From Betaproteobacteria bacterium (lineage in GTDB: Bacteria > Pseudomonadota > Gammaproteobacteria > Burkholderiales > SG8-39): a stretch of DNA of 64,000 nucleotides. The notes beneath the pieces are model-generated. The model made no database searches, was not told the origin of the DNA, and saw nothing but the letters and a program-made list of their open reading frames with translations. Both the position numbers and the translations under genes were made by a program. The stretch is from contig JACPYS010000008.1 in the NCBI GenBank assembly GCA_016195915.1, forward strand, positions 87,336-151,335, given 5' to 3'. Numbering within the stretch: position 1 is the stretch's first letter; each line of letters opens with the position of its first letter. This document shows, piece by piece, positions 23,933 through 30,802 of this stretch.

Positions 23933-24715
23933 ATGAGCATGCTCGAACTTCTGCAGTTCCGTCACTCGCCGTATAACGAAAAGGTACGCTGGGCACTGGA
24001 CATCAAGCGTGTGCCGCACCGCAGGCGCAGTCTCCTTCCGGGCCCGCACATGGGGACTGTCAAGCGTCTGACAGGCCATACCATCACGCCGGTGCTGCTG
24101 CACGACGGCGGCGCGCTCGATGGGTCGGCGCGCATCATCGAGTGGCTCGATGCGCACCACGGCGCACCTGCTTTGCTGCCAGCCGATCCGGCGCAGTGCG
24201 AAGAGGCGCTGCGCATCCAGCGCTGGTTCGATGACGACCTCACGCCGCGCATCCGGCGTCCCGTCCTCGACGCACTGCTGCAGCAGCCCGGCTACTTCGC
24301 GCGCATTTTTGCCGATGGTGCGCCGGCGCTCAAGCGCATCGGCTATGCCTGCGTCGTGCCGCTGGCCGCGCCGCTGGTGCGCAGGGGCAACGGCATCACC
24401 GGCGCCGCGGCGATCGAGGACGGGCATCGCGCGGCCACCGAGGCGCTCGATTTCGTCGCTGCGCGCAGCGCCGCCACCGGCTACCTGTGCGGCAACGCGT
24501 TCAGCGTGGCGGACCTCACGGCCGCCTCGACGCTGGCGGTGCTGATCCGGCCCGTGGATTCACCGATGTCGTGCCCGCAGCCCGTGGCCCGTGGTTTTCG
24601 CGCGCTGATGGAGCGTTATGCCCGGCATCCCGGAGCGGCCTGGGTGCACGGCATCTATGCCCGGCATCGGGGCGCGCGCCGCGACTTCGATGGCCCGAGT
24701 GAAGGAGCGGCCTGA
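23933..24715 (+). CDS. Glutathione S-transferase family protein
   Basis: This 260-residue GST has a thioredoxin-like N-terminal domain (LLQFRHSPYNEKVRWALDIKRV, then TGHTITPVLLHDGGALDGSARIIEWLD with the cis-Pro and the D/E-S-A glutathione site). The C-terminal helical domain carries YLCGNAFSVADLTAASTLAVL. The residue usually acting as catalytic Ser or Cys falls at S-P-Y in HSPYNEKV. The substrate is unknown; conjugation or isomerisation of an electrophile is likely. The context gives no pathway. Confidence 0.87.
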   Translation: MSMLELLQFRHSPYNEKVRWALDIKRVPHRRRSLLPGPHMGTVKRLTGHTITPVLLHDGGALDGSARIIEWLDAHHGAPALLPADPAQCEEALRIQRWFDDDLTPRIRRPVLDALLQQPGYFARIFADGAPALKRIGYACVVPLAAPLVRRGNGITGAAAIEDGHRAATEALDFVAARSAATGYLCGNAFSVADLTAASTLAVLIRPVDSPMSCPQPVARGFRALMERYARHPGAAWVHGIYARHRGARRDFDGPSEGAA

Positions 24716-24777
24716 TGAGCGAATGGAACAAGGTACCGCCCCCACTCCGATTCTCGCGCGCCCGATAGAATGCATGA

Positions 24778-25446
24778 ATGAAACTCGCGTCAGTCAACGT
24801 GTCCCGCCCCACCGAGATTCGCGATGGAAAGGATCTCGTCCGGACAGCGATCTTCAAGCAGCCGGTGACGGGTCCGGTCGCGGTCGGAAAGTGCAACCTC
24901 GACGGAGACGGCCAGGCCGACCTCGAGAATCACGGCGGCGAGCACAAGGCGGTTTACGCCTATTCGTTCGACCATTATCCCTATTTCCGCGAGGCGCTCG
25001 GCCGCGGCGAAATGCCGTTCGGGCAGTTCGGCGAGAACCTCACCGTTGCCGGCCTCGACGAGGCGCGCTCGTACGTCGGCGACCACCTGAGGATCGGCAG
25101 CGCCGAGTTCGCCATCACGCAACCGCGCGTTCCGTGCTTCAAGCTCGGATTGCGCTTCGGCGATGCCAAGGTGCCGAGACTCTTCAGCCGGTCCCTGCGC
25201 ACCGGTTACTACCTCAAGGTCCTGCGCGAGGGCGTTCTTCAGGCTGGCGACGACGTAGAGGTAACTCAGCGCGGCCACGGCGAAGTGCGCATCGATCAGT
25301 TGTACGAAGCGCTGATCCGGCCGAAAGGCAAGGACGTCACGGCAGTCCTCGCCCGCGCGCTCGAGGTCGCAGAGCTATCGCCCGAGTGGCGCGTAGCGAT
25401 CCACGAGCGGCTCGGCAGCAGCAGGACAGCCGGGACACGTCCCTGA
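24778..25446 (+). CDS. MOSC-domain protein (YiiM-like)
   Basis: This 222-residue protein has a MOSC domain with a C-terminal helical 3-alpha segment, as in YiiM. Family marks are DLENHGGEHKAVYAYSFDHY, PFGQFGENLTVAGLDE, VGDHLRIGSAEFAITQPRVPC with the conserved cysteine (binds Mo cofactor sulfur in relatives), and LYEALIRPKG. YiiM-type enzymes reduce N-hydroxylated compounds. The ATG lies 62 bases after the GST stop. It could be linked to the molybdenum hydroxylase operon at 40.7 kb only in the general sense of Mo use. Confidence 0.88.
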   Translation: MKLASVNVSRPTEIRDGKDLVRTAIFKQPVTGPVAVGKCNLDGDGQADLENHGGEHKAVYAYSFDHYPYFREALGRGEMPFGQFGENLTVAGLDEARSYVGDHLRIGSAEFAITQPRVPCFKLGLRFGDAKVPRLFSRSLRTGYYLKVLREGVLQAGDDVEVTQRGHGEVRIDQLYEALIRPKGKDVTAVLARALEVAELSPEWRVAIHERLGSSRTAGTRP

Positions 25447-25479
25447 ACCGCCGCGCGCGGCAACCATGAAGGAGAAGCC

Positions 25480-25998
25480 ATGCCCCACCCCATCATCAAC
25501 ATCGCCGATGTCGAACTGCAGCCCCGCCCCGCCACTACCACTGTAAGAGGGCCTGCCACAGCGCGCTACGACGCGCGCATGGGACCCATCTCGCCGCGCA
25601 TCGGCGCGCAGAAGCTCGGCTACAACCTCACTGCGGTGGCGCCGGGCATGCGCGCGTTTCCGTTCCACAACCACCGCCTGAACGAGGAGATGTTCTTCGT
25701 CATCGAAGGCTCGGGCGAGGTGCGCATCGGCGAGAACAATCATCCGATACGCGCAGGCGACATCATTGCCTGCCCGCCGGGCGGCAAGGAGACGGCGCAT
25801 CAGATCGTGAACACCGGCGCGACCGAGCTCAGGTACCTCGCCGTCAGCACCATGCAGTACCCCGAAATGGCCGAGTATCCGGACAGCGGGAAATTCGGCG
25901 TGTTCACCGTGCTCGGCACCGGGCCGGACGGCCAGCCGCAGCGCTTTCGCTTCATCGGACGCGAAGACCAGGCGCTCGACTACTGGGACGGCGAGTGA
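25480..25998 (+). CDS. Cupin-domain protein
   Basis: This 172-residue single-domain cupin has motif 1 FPFHNHRLNEEMFFVIEGSGE with both His, the Glu, and a later Gly, and motif 2 HPIRAGDIIACPPGGKETAHQIVN with the third His. A metal centre is therefore intact. AAGGAG lies 5-10 bases before the ATG. Function is not readable; related proteins include sugar-nucleotide and small-acid enzymes. A strong hairpin terminator follows the stop. Confidence 0.87.
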   Translation: MPHPIINIADVELQPRPATTTVRGPATARYDARMGPISPRIGAQKLGYNLTAVAPGMRAFPFHNHRLNEEMFFVIEGSGEVRIGENNHPIRAGDIIACPPGGKETAHQIVNTGATELRYLAVSTMQYPEMAEYPDSGKFGVFTVLGTGPDGQPQRFRFIGREDQALDYWDGE

Positions 25999-26010
25999 GA
26001 GGGAGCACGA

Positions 26011-26039
26011 CCCCCGCCCGCGATTGCGCGCGGCGGGGG
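26011..26039. terminator. Bidirectional terminator hairpin between cupin and peroxiredoxin genes
   Basis: CCCCCGCC (26011-26018) pairs with GGCGGGGG (26032-26039), and the inner CGCG pairs with CGCG around ATTG with one bulged base. It lies between two convergent genes and can end both transcripts; no long T-run follows. Confidence 0.6.
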
Positions 26040-26044
26040 CGATG

Positions 26045-26614
26045 CTATTTCAGCTTTCCGAGGACCTCGAGAATCTCGTCATTGGGAACGACACCGCGCG
26101 GATCCGTGACTCTGGCGTAGCGAATGACGCCCTCTTTGTCGACCACGAACCACGAGCGTTTCGCGCGCAGATAGATGGCAATTCTTTTCACATCCTGTGC
26201 CATGGCGGGATCGTCATTGAGTACACCATAGGCGCGCGTCATGCCCCTGCCTATGTCGGTCAATAACGGGTACTTGAGACCAAGCTTCTCGCCCCAAGCC
26301 TGGTTGGCACCGTTGAAATCTACACTGATGCCCAGGACCTGGGCATTTGCCGCCTCGAACTTGGGAAGATCAAGTTGGAAGGCCAGCGCTTCCTGCGTTC
26401 ACGTATTGGTGAACGCGCCGATGTAAAAAAACAGCACCAGGTGCTGCCGTCCCGCAAAATCGGCGAGCTTGATTTCCTTGCCCGTGCTCGAGGCCAGCGC
26501 GAAATTCGGCGCCTTGTCCCCGACTTCCAGCGCGAGCGCCGCGCTGCCCGAGAGCAGAGCGGAACTCGCGAACGCGATGCCTGCCAGCCAATGCTTCCAT
26601 CGATGCGATGTCAT
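26045..26614 (-). CDS. Periplasmic peroxiredoxin with in-frame TGA at the catalytic position (putative selenoprotein)
   Basis: Read through one TGA, this is a 189-residue AhpC/TSA-family peroxiredoxin with a signal peptide (WLAGIAFASSALLSGSAALA) and GDKAPNFALASSTGKEI at the mature start. The TGA is codon 72, in LFFYIGAFTNT-[TGA]-TQEALAF, exactly where the T-x-x-C peroxidatic cysteine belongs. The frame stays open and homologous on both sides (LPKFEAANAQVLGISVDF, then YPLLTDIGRGMTRAYGV) to the stop at 26045. GGAGG precedes the ATG. The whole protein then contains no Cys at all, so it would be a 1-Sec peroxidase needing an outside reductant. A pseudogene caused by one stop mutation is the alternative. 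Confidence 0.85.
26377..26401 (-). promoter_or_regulatory. SECIS-like hairpin after the peroxiredoxin TGA
   Basis: In the mRNA sense, UGA (26401-26399) is followed five bases later by GGAAG, a 7-base loop CGCUGGC, and CUUCC. The 5-bp stem is perfect and the loop has G in its second position, as bacterial SECIS elements often do. Low information content makes the match suggestive only. Confidence 0.45.
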
Positions 26615-26655
26615 GCGATCCTCCTTTTCACAATGAACTGCTCGAATTGCCCACG

Positions 26656-26679
26656 AGGCATGAGCGTAGGCTCATGCCT
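26656..26679 (-). other. Intercistronic 10-bp hairpin between the two TGA-containing genes
   Basis: AGGCATGAGC (26656-26665) and GCTCATGCCT (26670-26679) form a perfect 10-bp stem with a 4-base loop. It lies in the 71-base gap between the thioredoxin-like and peroxiredoxin genes. No T-tract follows on either strand, so it may stabilise or partly attenuate the message. Confidence 0.6.
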
Positions 26680-26685
26680 GCCCTG

Positions 26686-27249
26686 CTACGGACTTGCTGC
26701 CAGCGCCTTGACGTAATTGCGAAACGCCGGACTCAAGAGGTCGATGGGCCCATACCCGCCAGCCACGACTGCTCCACTGCGATCGATCACGACGGTCCAC
26801 GGCACCACGCGCACGCCCAGCGCGCGCGCGACCTGCATGTCGGGATCGAGCGGCGCGGGCACCGTGTATTTGTGCTCGGCCATCAACGGGCGCACGGCCT
26901 GCGCGCCCTGCCCGTCGATCGAGATCGCGAGCACGGCAACACCGCCCTTGTGGTACTCCTCTCGTGCCCTCTGCACGGAGGGCATCTCGCCTACGCAGAT
27001 GCTTCACCAACTCGCCCAGAAGCGGGCCACCACGACCTTGCCGCGCAGTTCGTCCGCACGCAGATTTCCGCCGGCGGCAGTCTGCAGATTGAATGCCGGC
27101 GTTCGCGTCGCTGTGGCCGGCGCAGCAAGGCCGGCGGGCAGCGGAGGCAGACCGGCTGCGTTGGCCGCCGACATGCCCAGCGCCAGCAGGCCGGCAAGAA
27201 GCGTCCGCAGAGACTTCAACGCGCCTGCGCGGAATTGTTCTATCGACAT
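26686..27249 (-). CDS. Exported TlpA/thioredoxin-like protein with in-frame TGA at U-x-x-C (putative selenoprotein)
   Basis: Read through one TGA, this is a 187-residue TlpA-like thioredoxin fold protein with a signal peptide (LLAGLLALGMSAANA). TGA is codon 82 in ARFWASW-[TGA]-SICVGEMPSVQ: the usual W-C-x-x-C active site with the first Cys replaced and the second (residue 85) kept. The strand-loop VRVVPWTVVIDRSG carries the cis-Pro. C85 is the only cysteine. Start ATG follows a perfect GGAGG, while the second half has no good start of its own. It lies upstream of the peroxiredoxin in the same direction and probably reduces it in the periplasm. Confidence 0.85.
26982..27006 (-). promoter_or_regulatory. 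SECIS-like hairpin after the TlpA-like TGA
   Basis: In the mRNA sense, UGA (27006-27004) is followed after one base by GCAUCU, a bulged G, CG, the loop UAGG, CG and AGAUGC. The 6-bp lower stem is perfect and a single-base bulge sits below a short apical stem. This resembles the shape of bacterial SECIS elements, which have a bulge and a G-containing apical loop. Confidence 0.5.
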
Positions 27250-27304
27250 CGCAACCTCCTCCGGAAGCAGCCGTGACGGGAAACTCACCAGCGATTCTGT
27301 CAGC

Positions 27305-27409
27305 CTACCTGAAATCGCGCTGCAAAAACAGGATTCCGTGCCGGCACACGTCGCAGCAGATGCGCGCACAGGGTCTTTTGGCGCCGCCGCAGACGAGCTT
27401 GCCGTTCAT
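27305..27409 (-). CDS. Small cysteine-rich ORF coupled to livF
   Basis: A 34-codon ORF begins at ATG 27409, overlapping the livF stop as ATGA. The product is basic with five cysteines at positions 7, 14, 18, 19 and 22 (CARICCDVCRHG in the centre), which could bind a metal ion. It resembles no family I recall. The coupling to livF favours translation, but the ORF is short and could be chance. The thioredoxin-like gene begins 55 bases downstream. Confidence 0.4.
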   Translation of the reverse strand: MNGKLVCGGAKRPCARICCDVCRHGILFLQRDFR

Positions 27410-28116
27410 GCGCCGCCCAGGTAGGCCGCGACGACGCGCTCGTCTGCAATGAGTGCCCGTGCCGGGCCCTCCAGCACCATGCGGCCCTGGTCGAGTACAT
27501 AGGCGTGGTCCGCGTGCATGAGCGCGAGCCGCGCATTCTGCTCCACCAGCAGGACCGCAACGCCGCCGGCGCGAATGGCATCGATCTTCTCGAATACCCG
27601 CGCGACCATCTTCGGTGCGAGGCCGAGGGACGGTTCGTCGAGCAGCAGCAGCCGGGGCCGTGCCATCAGCGCGCGCGCGATGCACAGCATCTGCTGCTCG
27701 CCGCCCGAGAGCGATCCGGCGAGCTGCGTGCTGCGCTCGTCGAGGATCGGGAACATCGCCCGCAGCCTGTCGCGTTCCCTGCGGTACGCCGCCTGGTTCA
27801 TCCCGCGTGCGCCCGCACGCAGGTTCTCCTCGACGCTGAGGTCGGCGAAAAGCTGCCGCCCCTCCGGCGCCTGCGCGATGCCGCGGGCCACCACCTTGTG
27901 CGGCGGCAATCCGCCGATGCTCTCGCCGTCGAATGCAATGCGTCCCGCGGCGGGGCGATACAGCCCGGAGATCGTGCGCAGCAGCGTGGTCTTGCCGACG
28001 CCGTTGCGGCCGAGAATCGCGACCAGCCCGTTTGCGGGCACCGCGAGTGAAATCCCGGAGAGCACGTTTCGGTCGCCGAAGCGCAGGTCGAGGCTCTCGA
28101 CCGAGAGCAGGTTCAT
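27406..28116 (-). CDS. livF: Branched-chain amino acid-type ABC transporter ATPase LivF
   Basis: This 236-residue ATPase is the last liv gene of the leftward operon 1. Walker A is GRNGVGKTT, the signature is LSGGEQQMLCIARAL, and Walker B is LLLLDEPSLGLAPK. ATG 28116 overlaps the livG stop (ATGA) and has GGGGAC upstream. With LivG it powers import of a branched-chain amino acid or, commonly in this phylum, an aromatic or small organic acid. Confidence 0.93.
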   Translation of the reverse strand: MNLLSVESLDLRFGDRNVLSGISLAVPANGLVAILGRNGVGKTTLLRTISGLYRPAAGRIAFDGESIGGLPPHKVVARGIAQAPEGRQLFADLSVEENLRAGARGMNQAAYRRERDRLRAMFPILDERSTQLAGSLSGGEQQMLCIARALMARPRLLLLDEPSLGLAPKMVARVFEKIDAIRAGGVAVLLVEQNARLALMHADHAYVLDQGRMVLEGPARALIADERVVAAYLGGA

Positions 28117-28874
28117 GAATCGTCCCCGAGGTAGGCTGCCCGAACCGCCGCGTCGGCCCGCACCTGCGCGGGGGCGCCATCGGCGATCAGCCTTCCCGAA
28201 TCGAGCACGACAATGCGGTCGCACACCCGCATCACCATCGGCATGTCGTGCTCGACGAGCAGGATGGTGAGCCCCGCGTCGCGCAGGTCCCGCACCAGCA
28301 CGGCGAGGGCCTCGGTCTCGTTGCCGTTCAATCCTGCGGCCGGTTCATCGAGCAGCAGGAGCTTCGGTTCCAGCGCGAGGGCACGGGCGATCTCGAGGAG
28401 CTTCTTCTGCCCGTAGGACAGGTTCCCCGCAAGCGTGCCGGCGTGCGCGGCAAGCCCGAAGCGCTCGAGCGCGGTGCTCGTCGAGTCGGCGATGCGGCGG
28501 GTGCGCCCGCGCTCGAGGAACGGCAGCAGCGCGCCCGCGAAACTGACCCCGGCCCGGCCGATCGCGCCCACCGATACGTTGTCGTAGACCGTGATGTCCG
28601 GGAACACGCGCAGGTTCTGAAAAGTGCGGGCGATGCCTAGCGCGGCGACGCGCTCCGGCGCGAAGCCCGTGATGCGTGCGCCGTCAAAGCGCAGCTCGCC
28701 CAAGGTCGGCGCCAGCGTGCCAGCGATGCAGTTGAAGACGGTGGTCTTGCCGGCGCCGTTCGGCCCGATCAGCCCCACGAGCTCGCCGCGGTTCACGCCG
28801 AACGAGACCTCGTCCACTGCCCGCAGGCCATGGAAATGGCGCGACAGGCGATCGATTTCGAGCAGAGAGCTCAT
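28113..28874 (-). CDS. livG: ABC transporter ATPase LivG
   Basis: This 253-residue ATPase partner of LivF has Walker A GPNGAGKTTVFN, the LivG-type signature LSYGQKKLLEIARAL, Walker B LLLLDEPAAGLN and the H-loop LLVEHDMPMVM. The FQNLRVFPDITVYDNV segment is typical of the group. It is 15 bases from livM upstream and overlaps livF by four bases downstream. Confidence 0.93.
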   Translation of the reverse strand: MSSLLEIDRLSRHFHGLRAVDEVSFGVNRGELVGLIGPNGAGKTTVFNCIAGTLAPTLGELRFDGARITGFAPERVAALGIARTFQNLRVFPDITVYDNVSVGAIGRAGVSFAGALLPFLERGRTRRIADSTSTALERFGLAAHAGTLAGNLSYGQKKLLEIARALALEPKLLLLDEPAAGLNGNETEALAVLVRDLRDAGLTILLVEHDMPMVMRVCDRIVVLDSGRLIADGAPAQVRADAAVRAAYLGDDS

Positions 28875-28889
28875 TGCGTCAGCGATCCT

Positions 28890-29864
28890 TCATCGCTTCA
28901 GCCATCCTTCGCGGAACAGGTGCCGGCGCACGAAGGCGAGCGAGCTCACCTCGCTCCACAGCCCGCGCGGCAGGAACAGGATCGACAGGAACAGGATCAT
29001 GCCGAAGCCGAACGCGCGCAGGTTGCCGAGCGGGCGCAACAGCTCCGGCACCAGCACCACCACCAGCGCGCCGATGAACGCGCCGGGCAGGCTGCCCAGG
29101 CCGCCGACCACCACCGCAGTGAGGGTCAGGCCCGACTCGAGCAGCACGAAGTTGTCGGGGCTGAGGAAGTTGTTGGCGTGCGCGTAGAGCGCGCCGGCGA
29201 CGCTCATCAGCGAGGCGTGCACCGCGTAGGCCTGCAATTTCAGCGCGTGCGGCGAAAGGCCCATCGCACGGGCACAGTCCTCGTCCTCGCGCGCGGCGCG
29301 CATCGCATTGCCGTAATACGAATGCGTGAGCCGGTGCACGATCCAGACCCCGCCCAGCACGACCACCGCGATCACGTAATAATTGCCGGCCCATCCGTCG
29401 ATCGTGAACTCGCCGAGCTTGAACGCCGGGATGCCGCGATAGCCCATCGGGCCCCGCGTCAGGTCGACCCAGTTGAGCACTGTGGTGTGGAAGATCGTCG
29501 CCAGCCCCATCGTCGCGACGGCGAAGAAGATGCTCGCGAGGCGAACCAGCGGCCAGCCGATCAGGCCACCGAGCAGCGCGCCCGCCGCGGCGGCGGCGAG
29601 GATCTCCGTCGGCAGCGTGGTGCCGTAGTTCGTCGACAGGATCGCGGTCAGGTACGCGCCGAAGCCGTAGTACACGACGGTGTCCAGCGACAGCAGCCCG
29701 GCAGTGCCGATCAGGAGGTTCAACGCGGCGGCGAGGAGCGCGGTGATCAGCACCAGCTGCGCGAGCCTGGCGGCGTAGGCGCTGCCGAAGAGCCACAGCG
29801 CGGCGGGAACCACGACGAGGATCACGGCCGCGAGCAGCCAGCCGAGCGGGAGCGGGCGGTTCAT
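28890..29864 (-). CDS. livM: ABC transporter permease LivM
   Basis: This 324-residue permease has eight to nine hydrophobic segments. The ATG reading MNRPLPLGW was chosen because the longer ORF adds non-membrane, non-conserved residues and because this start overlaps the livH stop. The LivM-type motif GLLSLDTVVYYGFGAYLTA and the EAA-like DEDCARAMGL and GGLGSLPGAFIGA segments are present. Confidence 0.92.
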   Translation of the reverse strand: MNRPLPLGWLLAAVILVVVPAALWLFGSAYAARLAQLVLITALLAAALNLLIGTAGLLSLDTVVYYGFGAYLTAILSTNYGTTLPTEILAAAAAGALLGGLIGWPLVRLASIFFAVATMGLATIFHTTVLNWVDLTRGPMGYRGIPAFKLGEFTIDGWAGNYYVIAVVVLGGVWIVHRLTHSYYGNAMRAAREDEDCARAMGLSPHALKLQAYAVHASLMSVAGALYAHANNFLSPDNFVLLESGLTLTAVVVGGLGSLPGAFIGALVVVLVPELLRPLGNLRAFGFGMILFLSILFLPRGLWSEVSSLAFVRRHLFREGWLKR

Positions 29865-30769
29865 GCGCCGCGGCGGCGGAACAGCCCGCGCGGGAAGAAG
29901 ATCAACGTGAAGATCAGCAGCACGTAGGCCACCATCTCGGTCCAGGCGCTTGCAACCCACAGGCTCGCCGCGCCCTCCGCCACGCCGATCAGCACGCCGG
30001 CCACGACCGCGCCGGGAATGCTCGTCAATCCGCCGATCACCATCGCGACGAAGGCCTTCAGCACCACGGTCAGCCCCATCGAGGACTGAATCGACCCGTA
30101 GGCAAGCGACACCACCATTCCCGCGAGCGCGCCGAGGATCGAGCCGACGGCAAAGGTTGCGAGCACCACGCGGTTGATGTCGATCCCCGAGAACTGCGCG
30201 CCGACGAGGTTGCTCGACACAGCGCGGATCTCAAGCCCGACGCGCGTACGCAGCAGCAGCCACTGCAGCCCGACGAGCAGCACGAGCGACAAGCCCGCGA
30301 TGGCGAGCTCGCCTGCGGAGAGCATGACTCCGCCGAGGTTCACCGGCTGGTTCAGCATCTTGTCCTGCGGGATCGCAAGCCACTGCCCGTGCCAGACCTG
30401 GTCCATCGCTTCGCGGCCGACGATGCCGAGCGCGAGCGACGATAGCAGCGTCGCCTCGCGCACCGCGCGCGACTTGAGCGAAGCTTCGTCGGTGAAGCGC
30501 CGGAACGGGCGGAACGCTACACGCTCGATGCCCAGTCCCGCGGCCAGCCCGACGACGATCACCAGCGGCACGGCGGCGAGCGGCGGCGCCTTGAGCGTGG
30601 TGACGGCGACCAGCGTGGCGAAGGCGCCGAGCGTGTACACCTCGCCGTGCGCGAAATTGACCGCCGAGAGGACCCGGTAGATCAGGGTGAAACCGATTGC
30701 GACCAGCGCGTAGGTCAAGCCGACGCTCGCCCCGATCGCGAGCTGTCCGGCGACGAAGCTGTCGAACAT
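29861..30769 (-). CDS. livH: ABC transporter permease LivH
   Basis: This 302-residue inner-membrane permease has the LivH signature GLTYALVAIGFTLIYRVLSAVNFAHGE and later GSILGALAGMVVSLAYG and IGGLTSIPGAVVAGVLIG. It is coupled to livM by a four-base overlap, and follows the binding-protein gene by 33 bases. Confidence 0.93.
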   Translation of the reverse strand: MFDSFVAGQLAIGASVGLTYALVAIGFTLIYRVLSAVNFAHGEVYTLGAFATLVAVTTLKAPPLAAVPLVIVVGLAAGLGIERVAFRPFRRFTDEASLKSRAVREATLLSSLALGIVGREAMDQVWHGQWLAIPQDKMLNQPVNLGGVMLSAGELAIAGLSLVLLVGLQWLLLRTRVGLEIRAVSSNLVGAQFSGIDINRVVLATFAVGSILGALAGMVVSLAYGSIQSSMGLTVVLKAFVAMVIGGLTSIPGAVVAGVLIGVAEGAASLWVASAWTEMVAYVLLIFTLIFFPRGLFRRRGA

Positions 30770-30802
30770 GCCGCCGGCCGCCGCCGCTGCGTCAGCGGAG
30801 CG

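Noticed and set aside
22571..24427. 618-codon minus-strand ORF opposite the TPR and GST genes
   Set aside because: It covers two clearly recognisable plus-strand genes and has no motif of its own.
26045..27249. Reading the peroxiredoxin and thioredoxin-like genes as ordinary pseudogenes split by stop codons
   Set aside because: Both stops are TGA, both fall exactly on the catalytic Cys codon, and no other frame damage is present. Selenocysteine explains this better, though the pseudogene reading stays the formal alternative.
26045..27249. General reassignment of TGA to Trp or Cys in this organism
   Set aside because: TGA ends many intact genes in the window, often in ATGA overlaps, so it is a normal stop.
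28830..29927. Plus-strand ORF very rich in Arg, Glu and Gln opposite livM
   Set aside because: Antisense of a membrane protein gene; the odd composition follows from the complement of hydrophobic codons.
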